This document shows positions 53,949-63,565 of a DNA stretch of 64,000 nt, in pieces (the first letter of the stretch is position 1; each line of letters begins with the position of its first letter). The notes beneath the pieces were generated by a model. It was given only the letters and a program-made list of their open reading frames with translations. It was not told the origin of the DNA and ran no database searches. Location of the stretch: NCBI RefSeq assembly GCF_001693255.1, contig NZ_CP016474.1:2002661-2066660 (forward strand). Direction: 5' to 3'. Source of the stretch: Picosynechococcus sp. PCC 7003 (GTDB taxonomy: Bacteria; Cyanobacteriota; Cyanobacteriia; Cyanobacteriales; MRBY01). The position numbers and the translations under genes were made by a program.

Positions 53949-54081
53949 GGGGATTCATCTTTTATTAACGCCTGGCGAGGAAGAGTGAGAGAGTTGGCCC
54001 TGGGTCCTGGGCTAGCCAAAGGAGATACTTTTATCATACGCAGTTTTTATGCAGGAACTGATAGATCGTCCGGCCCTGATT

Positions 54082-54945
54082 TTACCGGGCAAGATGATTA
54101 AGTAACGCTTGACGCATGGTACCCACAGGTACCGGTTGACCAAGCCATTTTTCTAAGGCGATCGCCCCCTGTTGGACGAGCATCTCACTCCCGTCGATAA
54201 TTTCCGCTCCCTGGGCCTGGGCTTGTTGGAGAAAGCGGGTGGGAGAAGGGGTATAAATCAGGTCATAGGCGATCGCCCCTGGGGGAAGAGTAGCCATCAG
54301 TTCCTCATTCACCGGAGAAGCATCCACTTTAGGAGCCATGCCGATGGGGGTAGCGTTAATGAGCAGTTGGGCCTGGGGAATCAGCCGTTGGCGATCGCCC
54401 CAGAGATGGGTTTGAACTTTGCCCACGAGGGGGGTATTCTGCCAACTTTCGCTAAATTGGGCTAATTTTTCAGGATCACGACCCAACACATGGATCTGCG
54501 GACAACCCAATTGATGACAACCGACCACCACTGCCCGGGCTGCGCCGCCATTGCCGAGAATTACCGGGGTCACCTTTGACCAGTCCCGTTCTAATGTTTT
54601 TAAAGGAGCCACAAAGCCCGCCACATCGGTATTCGTCCCCTGCCAACCGGTTGCCGTGCGCCAAACGGTATTCACTGCCCCCACCAATTCAGCCTCCGGG
54701 GCAATCGCCTCTAGGTGCGCCATAATCGCCTGTTTGTGGGGAATGGTAATGCTAAATCCTTGGAGATCAATCGCCCAAAAGCCATCAAGGGCCGTTTTCA
54801 GACCCGCGCCCGTTACCGGAAACACCAGGTAAACATAGTCCACTCCCAGTTCGGCGATCGCCGCGTTATGCATGATCGGCGAAAAGGAATGTTTAACCGG
54901 ATCACCAATCACACCGAGGAGTTTTGTTGTGCCAAGAATTTTCAT
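54082..54945 (-). CDS. aroE: Shikimate dehydrogenase
   Basis: A 287-residue enzyme reducing dehydroshikimate with NADPH in aromatic amino-acid synthesis. VIGDPVKHSFSPIMHNAAI at the start binds substrate, the catalytic Lys is in SITIPHKQAIM, GNGGAARAVVVG is the cofactor loop, and INATPIGMAP and YDLIYTPSPTRFL complete the family pattern. Confidence 0.95.
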   Translation of the reverse strand: MKILGTTKLLGVIGDPVKHSFSPIMHNAAIAELGVDYVYLVFPVTGAGLKTALDGFWAIDLQGFSITIPHKQAIMAHLEAIAPEAELVGAVNTVWRTATGWQGTNTDVAGFVAPLKTLERDWSKVTPVILGNGGAARAVVVGCHQLGCPQIHVLGRDPEKLAQFSESWQNTPLVGKVQTHLWGDRQRLIPQAQLLINATPIGMAPKVDASPVNEELMATLPPGAIAYDLIYTPSPTRFLQQAQAQGAEIIDGSEMLVQQGAIALEKWLGQPVPVGTMRQALLNHLAR

Positions 54946-55016
54946 AATTCACCTTAATTTTAAAAAGATCAAACTTGCATTAAAGATCGTTCTGAAAAGT
55001 ATTTAAAATTCCTGAT

Positions 55017-55808
55017 TTATCCAGAAATTTTTGTTAAATCTAAATGGTAATGGTAAAGGGCAACGGGCTTATTTGGGGCCTGAAAAAAGTCTGGATCACT
55101 GGGAGATAAATAAATCGCTGTGACTTGATTGGCCGTAATGCGATCGGGAACAAGCTGTTGATAGCCCGTCGTCGTTTCAACCTGATTAAGATAAATTTTC
55201 TCGCTACTTTGAAATTGCTGTTGGGTGAGTTCACTACTGAAAAACTGGTCGGGTTTGGGTTGATCCTGGGCACGACCCGTGACGGTGGAAATCAGACGGC
55301 GATCGCCTTTTAAAATCGTTAACTGACGATTAGGATTTTGGGGATCGACTTCTACTTTTTGTACAGTTTTTTCACCTAGATAAGCCTGGGCGATTTCAGC
55401 ACCATTAAAGGCGCGATCCGCCACAATTGCCGTCGCTGAGGCCTGCTTCGGTAAAGATAAAGGTTTTACCGGAAAGTTCGTCCGGGGCTGGAACTTCACT
55501 CGAAACACAAAAGGCTGACCGATCAATTGTTCGTTCGCAGCAAATCCAGGCGTGACCAAATCCGGCGCAAGGGGAGCCACTTGATCAATCAGGGTACTCG
55601 TCACCTGCCAAGTCCCCGCAAACCAATCCGGATAAATCAGGTCTTCTCCGGCCTGTACAGGATTTAGGGTTGGTAAAGCTTGCCACTGGGGGTAACGCTC
55701 AAGGCGATCGCCTAGGGATTCGGCCCAGACCGGACTCAATCCCAGAAACCAGATCAACAAACCCAGAACAAGCACTTTTCCCCCAATCTTGACCATTACC
55801 CTAGACAT
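55017..55808 (-). CDS. DUF6816 family protein with signal peptide
   Basis: A 263-residue protein; the start at 55808 overlaps the ychF end by eight bases, and ATG 55796 is an alternative. Signal peptide up to about VWA-ES, then a DUF6816 domain (YPDWFAGTWQVTSTL; FAANEQLIGQPFVFRVKF) shared with chloroplast lumen proteins. Probably thylakoid-lumenal or periplasmic; function unknown. Confidence 0.75.
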   Translation of the reverse strand: MSRVMVKIGGKVLVLGLLIWFLGLSPVWAESLGDRLERYPQWQALPTLNPVQAGEDLIYPDWFAGTWQVTSTLIDQVAPLAPDLVTPGFAANEQLIGQPFVFRVKFQPRTNFPVKPLSLPKQASATAIVADRAFNGAEIAQAYLGEKTVQKVEVDPQNPNRQLTILKGDRRLISTVTGRAQDQPKPDQFFSSELTQQQFQSSEKIYLNQVETTTGYQQLVPDRITANQVTAIYLSPSDPDFFQAPNKPVALYHYHLDLTKISG

Positions 55809-56895
55809 TAAAGCGGAACAACATCACATCCCCTTCCTGGACTAGGTATTCTTTTCCTTCTGAACGCACTAAGCCCTTTTCTTTGGCGGCAGTCATCGAA
55901 CCACAGTCCACTAAGTCTTGGTAAGCAACCGTTTCGGCCCGGATAAAACCCCGTTCAAAGTCCGTGTGGATCACCCCGGCGGCTTGGGGGGCTTTCATCC
56001 CCACATGGATTGTCCAGGCGCGGGTTTCTTCAGGGCCAGTGGTCAGGTAGGTGCGCAGACCCAAGAGTTTGTAGGTGGCCCGGATCAAAGATTGCAAACC
56101 CCCTTCTTCTACGCCGAGGGATTCCAAGAAATCTTTCTTTTCGGCGGCATCTAATTCCACCAGTTCCGCTTCCACCTGGGCCGAAACCACAACCACCTGG
56201 GCATTTTCCCGCTGGGCGACTCCGCGTACTTGCTCTACCCAAGCATTACCATCAGCGAGATCTTCCTCGGAAACGTTGGTTGCGTAGATCACAGGCTTAC
56301 GGGTCAACAAACCGAGGGCCTTGATTGCCAGTTCTTCCTCTTCATCCAACTCCACTTCCCGGGCGGGACGAGCATCTTCGAGGACGGGCAAAATCTTTTC
56401 TAACACTGCCACTTCTAAGAGGGCTTCCTTGGCGCGACCCTTGGCTTGTTTACGGGCGCGGTCGAGGCGTTTTTCTACCTGGGCCAGATCTGCCAAAATT
56501 AGCTCTAGATTGATGACATCAATATCGCGGGTCGGGTCAACGGAACCGGACACATGGATAATGTCATCGTCGTCAAAACAGCGCACCACATGGACGATGG
56601 CATCTACTTCACGAATATTAGCGAGGAACTGGTTGCCTAAACCTTCCCCTTGACTTGCCCCTTTCACCAGGCCGGCGATGTCCACAAATTCCATGCGGGT
56701 GGGGACAATTTTGGCGGATTTGGAAATGTCGGCCAGGACGTCTAGGCGCGCATCAGGAACCGCCACCACCCCCACATTTGGTTCGATGGTACAGAAAGGA
56801 AAGTTTGCCGCGTCTGCTTTGGCATTTTCGCAGAGGGCATTAAAAAGGGTGGATTTTCCAACGTTGGGCAGTCCGACAATTCCGGCTCGTAGCAT
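55801..56895 (-). CDS. ychF: Redox-regulated ATPase YchF
   Basis: A 364-residue Obg-family P-loop protein. G1 GLPNVGKSTLFNAL, NFPFCTIEPNVGVV, DIAGLVKGASQGEGLGN, the non-GTPase variant of G4 (ATNVSEED), and a TGS domain ending RSEGKEYLVQEGDVMLFRFN. It prefers ATP and binds ribosomes in stress. Common immediate neighbour downstream is DUF6816. Confidence 0.95.
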   Translation of the reverse strand: MLRAGIVGLPNVGKSTLFNALCENAKADAANFPFCTIEPNVGVVAVPDARLDVLADISKSAKIVPTRMEFVDIAGLVKGASQGEGLGNQFLANIREVDAIVHVVRCFDDDDIIHVSGSVDPTRDIDVINLELILADLAQVEKRLDRARKQAKGRAKEALLEVAVLEKILPVLEDARPAREVELDEEEELAIKALGLLTRKPVIYATNVSEEDLADGNAWVEQVRGVAQRENAQVVVVSAQVEAELVELDAAEKKDFLESLGVEEGGLQSLIRATYKLLGLRTYLTTGPEETRAWTIHVGMKAPQAAGVIHTDFERGFIRAETVAYQDLVDCGSMTAAKEKGLVRSEGKEYLVQEGDVMLFRFNV

Positions 56896-56933
56896 GGGGC
56901 TTTTTCTACAGATTTTTGTATTTTGCTAGGTGG

Positions 56934-58772
56934 TCATTGTATCCCGAATCGCCAGAGTTTAATGGTTTTATCGGCGGCGGCAGTGGCAATAACTTGACTG
57001 TCTGGGGCAATGGCGATCGCCTTAATTTCGGCAGTATGGGCGGCCAGTTGCACAAAGGGTTGCTCCTGACCCAGTTGCCAGAGGGAAAGGTTTCCTTGGC
57101 GATCGCCTGCTGCAAAAAAACGCTGGTTTGGGGCGATCGCCAATGTCGTGAACGGAATGACAGGACGGAGGATTTTAGGCGCATTACCGGAAGAAAGGGG
57201 CCAAATTCTGAGGGCTTGATCCGTGGCAGTGCTGATTAAAAATTGACCATCAGCGCTCACCTGAAAATCGAGAATGTCTCCCTGATGTTCTGGAAGCGTT
57301 TCCATAAGTTGATCCTTTTCATAGGCACTTAAACGATTTCCTTGGGCAAGCCACAGTTGAGTTTTTGCCTGGGATGCCCGGATGAGATGGGCGTCCGGTG
57401 TGGTGAAAGTGTAGAGAATATTTTGCTCCGTTAAATCCCAGACAACGATTTCCTGATCAGCCCCTAAAGCTGCCAATTGCCCTGTTTTTTCCCAGAAGAC
57501 CAATCCTAAAATCCAGGTGGATTTTTCCTGGAGGCAAGCGGTTTGGGTACCCTGGTGCCAATCCCAGAGGCGAATGCTGTAATCCCAACTGCTAGAAATT
57601 AGGCGATCGCCCCAAAATGCTAATCCAGAAATAATCCCCTGGTGGCCCCGCAGACAGCGGGCTTCCCGACGGCACCCTAGCTCCCAGAGGCGAATGGTTT
57701 GGTCAGCGGCGGCACTAGCAAGAAACTGACCATCCGGGGCAAACTGTAGGGTGGTGATATAGGCGTGGTGGCCCGTAAAAGTGCGAAAACAATGCCACTG
57801 GGGCGTGGGCTGAGGTTCAATCAGAGAAATAATTTGAGGCGGTTCGGGCGCAACTAACGGTACCGGTTGTGGCGTTACTGATCTGGCGGTTGGGAAAAGT
57901 TGATCGAGGATCGCCTGGGCTGATTTGGGGCGATCGCCAACGGCTTCAGTGAGCATTTGATCGAGTAAATGGCCTAAATCCTGGCTAACGGGCATCGTCA
58001 GATAATCCCGCCAGACCCACCGATTTTCGCGCACACTGTAAAGATCAAAGGGATGCATCACAGTGAGCAGTTCCAGGCAGATCACCCCCAGGCTGTAAAG
58101 ATCGCTAGCCGAATAACTTTGGCCCCGCAGTTGCTCTGGGGCGGTATAAATCCCTGAACCGATCAGGGTGCCGGGTTCGGCGCTGGCCATTTTCGAAGTC
58201 ACCTTTGCCGCCGTAAAATCCACAATCGCCCAATGGTTTCCGGGGGTGAACAGCAAATTATCCGGATTTAGATCCCGATGAATTAGCCCGTGGTCATGGA
58301 TTATTTGTACCAAAGGCAAAACTGCTTGGAGAAACTCCCGTAATTTCGCCTCAGAAAAATGCCCCGTAAGGTCGAGCCGTTGCCGTAAACTTTCCCCAGC
58401 GATCTTCTCAAACACAAGGGTCGGCGGAATGGTCACTTGGTGCCAATGTTCCGGCAAGAAGACCCCTAATACCGTCGGAAATTCCGGGCGATCGCCTAGG
58501 GTTTTTAAACGTGCTGCATTGTCCTGGAACGTCGCCATAAACTGCTGGGCATTCACACTCTGGGTGAGAAAAATCTGCTTCAGAATGCAATAACTCTCAG
58601 GGAAAGTGCCCCGGTCAATACCTAAGAGAGTACGCCCCTTTGTTCCCTGGTGTAGCACTTGTTGCGCCACGTAGCGATCGCCTAACATCAGCGGTTGACC
58701 ACAGGCCGTGCAAAATCTTCCCTGGTCAGGGTTGCGGGGTTGGGAACAGGTGGGATTTAGACAAAGGATCAT
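56934..58772 (-). CDS. Ser/Thr protein kinase with WD40 repeats
   Basis: A 612-residue protein from ATG 58772 (MILCLNPTCSQPRNPDQG). It starts with a four-Cys zinc ribbon (CLNPTC ... CTACG), then a kinase domain at about 35-280: catalytic loop IHRDLNPDNLLF, but DFT where DFG is usual, and APEQLRG. The second half has about six or seven WD40 repeats (TIRLWELG, SIRLWDWH, LSLWQLG, TIKLWRFG). It probably senses or scaffolds; substrate unknown. Two in-frame starts lie between 58772 and 58790. Confidence 0.88.
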   Translation of the reverse strand: MILCLNPTCSQPRNPDQGRFCTACGQPLMLGDRYVAQQVLHQGTKGRTLLGIDRGTFPESYCILKQIFLTQSVNAQQFMATFQDNAARLKTLGDRPEFPTVLGVFLPEHWHQVTIPPTLVFEKIAGESLRQRLDLTGHFSEAKLREFLQAVLPLVQIIHDHGLIHRDLNPDNLLFTPGNHWAIVDFTAAKVTSKMASAEPGTLIGSGIYTAPEQLRGQSYSASDLYSLGVICLELLTVMHPFDLYSVRENRWVWRDYLTMPVSQDLGHLLDQMLTEAVGDRPKSAQAILDQLFPTARSVTPQPVPLVAPEPPQIISLIEPQPTPQWHCFRTFTGHHAYITTLQFAPDGQFLASAAADQTIRLWELGCRREARCLRGHQGIISGLAFWGDRLISSSWDYSIRLWDWHQGTQTACLQEKSTWILGLVFWEKTGQLAALGADQEIVVWDLTEQNILYTFTTPDAHLIRASQAKTQLWLAQGNRLSAYEKDQLMETLPEHQGDILDFQVSADGQFLISTATDQALRIWPLSSGNAPKILRPVIPFTTLAIAPNQRFFAAGDRQGNLSLWQLGQEQPFVQLAAHTAEIKAIAIAPDSQVIATAAADKTIKLWRFGIQ

Positions 58773-58877
58773 CAACAATGGCGATCGCACAGAAACCTTT
58801 CCATTGTGGCAGGAAGCTATCCTTTCGTTGAAAATTTCCCGGTAAACTAGCGGGGATAGTTGCCTGTCATTGTCAAA

Positions 58878-59705
58878 GTGAAAACCGATTCCCTATTCTT
58901 CCAGTTATTCCAGAAAATGCCCCAGTTATTTTTCGAGATTTTAGGGGAGCCTGCTGCCTGGGGTGATAACTATGAATTCCACTCCGTAGAAATCAAACAA
59001 GCCGCCTATCGCATTGACGGTATATTTACGCCTAAGCCCCACACCGCAGCAAAAACGGTGATTTTTGTTGAATTTCAATTCCAAAAAGATGAATTTCTCT
59101 ACGAAAGACTGTTTAGCGAAATTATGCTTTATCTCGCCCAAAACCCTACAGCAGAAGATTGGCGGGCGATCGCCGTTTATCCTCGACGAAGCATTGAACA
59201 GGAAAATAAATATCGTCACCGCACCCTTTTGCAATCCGAGCAATTTCAGACAGTTTACCTAGAGGACTTTTTGGGACAGTCCAGTGAACGACTTGGCATC
59301 CAACTCATGCAGTTAATCGTTGCCAAAGAAAAAGATACTCAGCCCTATTTAGATGGTTTGATACAGCAGTTGCAGGGCAAGACAGATCCAAAAACCCAGG
59401 CAATAATAGAAATGGTTAGCACAATCATGGTTTATAAATTTCCGCAATTGAGCCGAAGTGAGATAGAAGCAATGTTTACCGTCAGCGATTTAAAGCAAAC
59501 CAAAGTTTACCAAGAGGCATTAACACAGGGAGAAAAAACACTCATCATTCGACAATTAAGCCGTAAACTCGGTCGGATTCCCCCGGAACAGCTCTCTGTG
59601 ATTCAACATCTTCCATTGATTACCCTCGAAGCCCTCGGAGAAGCTTTGCTGGATTTTCGTTCTCCAGCAGATCTAAAGGCTTGGCTAAAATCCCTGGATG
59701 AGTGA
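58878..59705 (+). CDS. Rpn-family nuclease/transposase-like protein (DUF2887)
   Basis: A 275-residue protein from GTG 58878 (MKTDSLFFQLFQKMP), the usual family start, not TTG 58860. The N-terminal PD-(D/E)XK core has Asp in RIDGIFTP and VIFVEFQFQKDEFLYERLF. The C-terminal 60 residues resemble DUF4351 (LIIRQLSRKLGRIPPEQ...). These proteins promote recombination in E. coli (Rpn) and are scattered and multicopy in cyanobacteria. No terminal repeats are seen. Confidence 0.8.
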   Translation: MKTDSLFFQLFQKMPQLFFEILGEPAAWGDNYEFHSVEIKQAAYRIDGIFTPKPHTAAKTVIFVEFQFQKDEFLYERLFSEIMLYLAQNPTAEDWRAIAVYPRRSIEQENKYRHRTLLQSEQFQTVYLEDFLGQSSERLGIQLMQLIVAKEKDTQPYLDGLIQQLQGKTDPKTQAIIEMVSTIMVYKFPQLSRSEIEAMFTVSDLKQTKVYQEALTQGEKTLIIRQLSRKLGRIPPEQLSVIQHLPLITLEALGEALLDFRSPADLKAWLKSLDE

Positions 59706-59709
59706 TTGA

Positions 59710-60555
59710 TTACAAAGCGTCGAGAAAATTGGCGATCGCCTGATTAAAGGCTTCCGGCTCGACCATGTGGGCCCAATGGTTGCCGGGGACTCTCTGCCAC
59801 TGGAGATTGGTTAAATAGTGGCGGTAGGGCTTGAGCTGGAATTCAAGGCGATTTAAACCCCCTTCCGGTTGCACAAACAGGCTCGGCATGGTTAGAGGTT
59901 CTGTCAGGCCGTTGACCCGCAGAATATCGAGCAAAATTTCATCACAGGCGCGCTTCACAAATTTGCTTGTCCAGGTGCCATCGGGATTTTCCAGAAAGCT
60001 TTCCCGACAGATTGCCTGTTGCCACTCGTTCCAACCCCGATATTGTTTGAGCTTTTTAGCGATCGCCTCGGCCTGGTGATAACTCTCGAACTGACCTAGG
60101 AGTTTTAAAAAGGGCAGCACCCGGTAGCCAATGGGGAAGGTGTAGCGCCACCAGAGGGGCAGTTGTCCCATAAAAAAAGGGTCAGCAAGAATCAAACTTT
60201 TTACCTTGTCAGGGTTTTGGGTCGCCCATACAGCTGCGATTTTTGCCCCCCAACTGTGACCGAGGAGATGAACCTTTGACCAGCCGAAATGGTTACAAAT
60301 CCCGTCCAGATCGGCACTGTAGTCGGCGAAAGTGTAGCCCGTTTCCGGTTTGCCACTGTCCCCATGACCCCGGAGATCCAAGGCAACCACATGGTATTTT
60401 TTCCCCAGACTTTCCCCCAGGCTGGCCCACACCAACCCATGATCGGCGAGGCCATGGAGCAGCACGACCGGTTCACCGCCCGGATGCCATTCGTAATAGC
60501 TCAGAGGGAGGCCGTTAATCTCGATTGTGTGTCGTGTTGGGGGAGTAAAAGTCAT
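59710..60555 (-). CDS. Alpha/beta hydrolase
   Basis: A 281-residue hydrolase; ATG 60555 (MTFTPPTRHTIEINGL) is chosen over 60618. HGLADHGLVWASLG, then GHGDSGKP, nucleophile elbow LLGHSWGAKIAA (Ser), and the His in PGNHWAHMVEP near the end. Substrate is not evident. It is followed upstream by a small membrane protein gene. Confidence 0.85.
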   Translation of the reverse strand: MTFTPPTRHTIEINGLPLSYYEWHPGGEPVVLLHGLADHGLVWASLGESLGKKYHVVALDLRGHGDSGKPETGYTFADYSADLDGICNHFGWSKVHLLGHSWGAKIAAVWATQNPDKVKSLILADPFFMGQLPLWWRYTFPIGYRVLPFLKLLGQFESYHQAEAIAKKLKQYRGWNEWQQAICRESFLENPDGTWTSKFVKRACDEILLDILRVNGLTEPLTMPSLFVQPEGGLNRLEFQLKPYRHYLTNLQWQRVPGNHWAHMVEPEAFNQAIANFLDAL

Positions 60556-60571
60556 GGTTGAGAGAAAAAAT

Positions 60572-60811
60572 CTAAGATTCTGTTTTGTCGTCGCTGTTGT
60601 TGCGGGGAAAGCCACCAATTAGGCCACTTTCGATCATCAGGCCCAGGCCAGCATTAACGACAATTAAGCTCACAGTACCCCACCAAAACCAAGGTTCACC
60701 ATTGATGCGCCGAGTAATCGATTCCCCCAGGAGGCAGAGGCCAAAGGGAAACATCAAAACGCCGATTTGAGCGGTAATGTACCAAGTCAGTTTGTTTTTT
60801 CTGAGATTCAT
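60572..60811 (-). CDS. Small two-helix membrane protein
   Basis: A 79-residue protein with hydrophobic segments at about 10-30 and 42-62 and a polar tail ending DDKTES. No family is recognised with confidence. It lies 16 bases before the hydrolase gene and is probably co-transcribed. Confidence 0.65.
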   Translation of the reverse strand: MNLRKNKLTWYITAQIGVLMFPFGLCLLGESITRRINGEPWFWWGTVSLIVVNAGLGLMIESGLIGGFPRNNSDDKTES

Positions 60812-60962
60812 GGGTGATCGCCTTTGCTACGGTAAATTTTGCTCCAAAAATTATAAAGAGTTGTGGCCGTTCTCGCAGGGGACTTGCTCCCGATAGCGGC
60901 CATTCTGCACTAGGCTTTGGGAAACTATATACTGTTGATTTGTCTGCCATCCCCTCAAACCT

Positions 60963-61562
60963 ATGACTGCTGCAACGTTACCCCGGATTAAGTTTCTCCA
61001 GGAACCGACCCGCCCGGAATGGATCGAACTCGCCCTCGATAATCTGGACACTATCCTACTGGATCACTCCCACTGTGAACGGAAAGCGGCGGGGGTAGCC
61101 TTGAATATGATGTTTCGCTATCCGTCGGCGGTGGAATTGGTCAAAGCTCTAACGGCGATCGCCAAGGAAGAATTAGAGCATTTCGAGCTGGTGAACCAGT
61201 GGCTAGAACGGAAAAATATTCCCCTGGCTCCCTTAAATGCGCCCCCCTATGGCGGTCAGTTGCGCAAATTGATCCGGCCCCAGGAACCGGAACGGCTGTT
61301 GGATTCTTTGTTAATTTCAGCGCTCATTGAAGCCCGCTCCCACGAACGCTTAGGACTGTTGGGGGAACATTGCCCGGAACCGGATTTGGCGAAATTTTAT
61401 CGGGGGTTGATGGCTTCAGAAGCACGGCATTATGGGGCTTACTGGCTATTGGCAACGACTTATTACGATCAAGATTTGGTGAATCAGCGACTGGCAGAAT
61501 TGGCGATCGCCGAAAGTGAAATTCTTGCCACTCTCCACCCGGAACCCCGGATCCATAGCTAG
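60963..61562 (+). CDS. miaE: tRNA-(ms2io6A)-hydroxylase MiaE
   Basis: A 199-residue ferritin-like diiron hydroxylase. The metal ligands fit HSHCERKAAGVALN (Glu-x-x-His region), EELEHFELVNQW and SEARHYGAYW. It hydroxylates the isopentenyl group of A37 in tRNA. Confidence 0.9.
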   Translation: MTAATLPRIKFLQEPTRPEWIELALDNLDTILLDHSHCERKAAGVALNMMFRYPSAVELVKALTAIAKEELEHFELVNQWLERKNIPLAPLNAPPYGGQLRKLIRPQEPERLLDSLLISALIEARSHERLGLLGEHCPEPDLAKFYRGLMASEARHYGAYWLLATTYYDQDLVNQRLAELAIAESEILATLHPEPRIHS

Positions 61563-61601
61563 AATCAACGGCAACGGCATTTACTAAGGGAATTGTGCAG
61601 G

Positions 61602-61808
61602 ATGGATCGGGATACCAGGTTTATTTTGTTAGTTTTAGGCTTACCCATTACGGGACTGCTGTACTGCGGTCTGATCATTGCTCTGATGGTCACTCAACCC
61701 TTTGTGCGGGCAAATTCCCTCTGGTTCGGCTTTTTATTTTTCTTGATCCCCTTTACCATTGCTGCTGTAACCTGGATCCGCGCTTCGGCGAAGGCCTACC
61801 GTAATTAA
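61602..61808 (+). CDS. Small membrane protein
   Basis: A 68-residue protein from ATG 61602 (MDRDTRFILLVLGLPITGLL) with two hydrophobic helices and a basic end. No function known. It lies between miaE and manC, 13 bases before the latter. Confidence 0.65.
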   Translation: MDRDTRFILLVLGLPITGLLYCGLIIALMVTQPFVRANSLWFGFLFFLIPFTIAAVTWIRASAKAYRN

Positions 61809-61821
61809 GCACTCCCAACCT

Positions 61822-62850
61822 ATGACTTTTATTCCCGTAATTTTGGCTGGTGGTAAGGGCGAACGCTTTTGGCCCCTCAGTCGTCAAGACCGCCCAAAAC
61901 AGTTCCTCAGCCTTGATGGGTCTGGGATCAGTTTGCTCCAGGCGACGGCAAATCGTTTAGTTTCCCAGGAAAATTGGCCAGACCTCTGGGTCATCACGGC
62001 GGCACAAGTTGCGGATCTGGTGCGGGAACAACTGCCCCAACTGCCCCAACGCAATATTTTGGTGGAACCGGAACGGCGGGATACGGCAGCGGCGATCGCC
62101 TGGACTTGTTTAGAACTGGCGAAATATTACCCCGCAGATACGGTGGTGGCTTTTTTCCCCGCAGACCATTGGATTGGCGACCCAGACAAATTCCGGGCAA
62201 CCCTCGACTATGCCGCGAATTTTGTCAAAGATAAATTGGCGATCGCCACCATCGGCATCAAACCAGACTATCCCGCCACGGGCTACGGCTACATCGAACA
62301 GGGGGAAGCAGTCGAAACGGGCATTTTTAAGGTGAATCAATTCTACGAAAAACCTGGTACGGCGGTGGCAAAATCTTTCCTCGAAACGGGTAAATTTAGC
62401 TGGAACAGTGGGATTTTCCTTTTTTCGATCCGCACGGCGCTCCAAGAACTCGCTAACTACGCCCCTGAAATCCTCGAACCTTTGCAAAATCAGGGAATCG
62501 ACGCCTACAACACGCTGCCAAAAATCAGCATTGACTACGCCCTCATGGAAAAAACAGAACACGCCTATGTGTTGCCTGCCGAGTTCGGTTGGGATGATCT
62601 GGGAGATTGGCGATCGCTCGAAAGATTACTCCCACCCGATGCAGTGACCAATGTTTGTGTCGGCACGCACCATGCCTTCGAGACGGAACGGGCGATTGTG
62701 TACAGTGACAATCCCGGTGAAACGGTGGTGACCCTCGGTGTTTCCGATGTGGTGGTGGTGCGCCAGGGGGATGTGACCTTGATTGTGGATAAACATCGCA
62801 CCCAAGATATTAAAAAAATTCTCGGCTATCTCCCGAAAAATCTTCTGTAA
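61822..62850 (+). CDS. manC: Mannose-1-phosphate guanylyltransferase
   Basis: A 342-residue GDP-mannose pyrophosphorylase. LAGGKGERFWPLSRQDRPKQ is the nucleotide-binding signature, then ERRDTAAAIAW, FFPADHWIGD and WNSGIFLF with FGWDDLGDW. It lacks the C-terminal isomerase cupin of two-domain forms. It supplies GDP-mannose for glycans. TAATG couples it to the next gene. Confidence 0.9.
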   Translation: MTFIPVILAGGKGERFWPLSRQDRPKQFLSLDGSGISLLQATANRLVSQENWPDLWVITAAQVADLVREQLPQLPQRNILVEPERRDTAAAIAWTCLELAKYYPADTVVAFFPADHWIGDPDKFRATLDYAANFVKDKLAIATIGIKPDYPATGYGYIEQGEAVETGIFKVNQFYEKPGTAVAKSFLETGKFSWNSGIFLFSIRTALQELANYAPEILEPLQNQGIDAYNTLPKISIDYALMEKTEHAYVLPAEFGWDDLGDWRSLERLLPPDAVTNVCVGTHHAFETERAIVYSDNPGETVVTLGVSDVVVVRQGDVTLIVDKHRTQDIKKILGYLPKNLL

Positions 62851-63551
62851 TGGCTGCAGTTTGGCACTATATTCCGCCCATCGAAGCGTCTGGGAAAACC
62901 CAAATGGCGATCGATGCTTGGCTTCTCGATCAGCATCTCCAGGGTAAAATCCCTTCTGTACTACGGTTTTACACTTGGAAGCCCGTCGCAATTTCCCTCG
63001 GCTACCATCAGCGAAAATATCCTGATTTTTGGGACAATTTGACCTACAAAGGCGAAAAAGTGGATCTGGTGCGGCGTCCAAGCGGGGGGCGAGCGGTACT
63101 CCACCAAGGAGATCTGACCTACGCAATTATTACGTCTGGGTTGAAGGGGAGTCGCCAGGAAAATTATGAAACTCTCTGCCAATTTCTTATTGCTGGGTTT
63201 GGGGAACTGGGGATTCCTTTAAGTTATGGCCACCAGCAACGCAATTATGGGCATTTTGATAGCTGTTTTCGTACCCATACCAAGGCGGATCTGGTGACAG
63301 AAACGGGTTATAAACTGATTGGTTCCGCACAATTACGTCGCCAAGGGGCAATTTTGCAACATGGATCCATCCGCCTTACTCCTGATCTGGGTTTGTATGA
63401 GAAAGTTTTTAGCGAGGCTCTACAACCCATGCCAAACCTTGAACAGCATTCTTCCAGCCAAATAATTTCTACGCTTTCCCAAGCGCTGCAAAATTGTTTT
63501 GATCTTGTTTTTGTAGAGACAGTTGTGAGATCTGGTAGGGATCTACCATAG
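62850..63551 (+). CDS. Lipoate-protein ligase A family protein
   Basis: A 233-residue biotin/lipoate A/B ligase-like protein: AIDAWLLDQHLQGKIPSVLRFYTWKP, VDLVRRPSGGRAVLHQGDLTYA (RRxxGGGxVxH region), HTKADLVTETGYKLIGSAQLRRQGAILQHGSI with the Lys of the GxKxxGxA motif. It attaches or transfers lipoyl or octanoyl groups (LplA or LipM type). It overlaps manC by one base. Confidence 0.85.
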   Translation: MAAVWHYIPPIEASGKTQMAIDAWLLDQHLQGKIPSVLRFYTWKPVAISLGYHQRKYPDFWDNLTYKGEKVDLVRRPSGGRAVLHQGDLTYAIITSGLKGSRQENYETLCQFLIAGFGELGIPLSYGHQQRNYGHFDSCFRTHTKADLVTETGYKLIGSAQLRRQGAILQHGSIRLTPDLGLYEKVFSEALQPMPNLEQHSSSQIISTLSQALQNCFDLVFVETVVRSGRDLP

Positions 63552-63565
63552 CTTGTAAAAATCCG

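Noticed and set aside
58860-59705. DUF2887 gene as an insertion sequence
   Set aside because: No inverted terminal repeats or target duplications were found around it.
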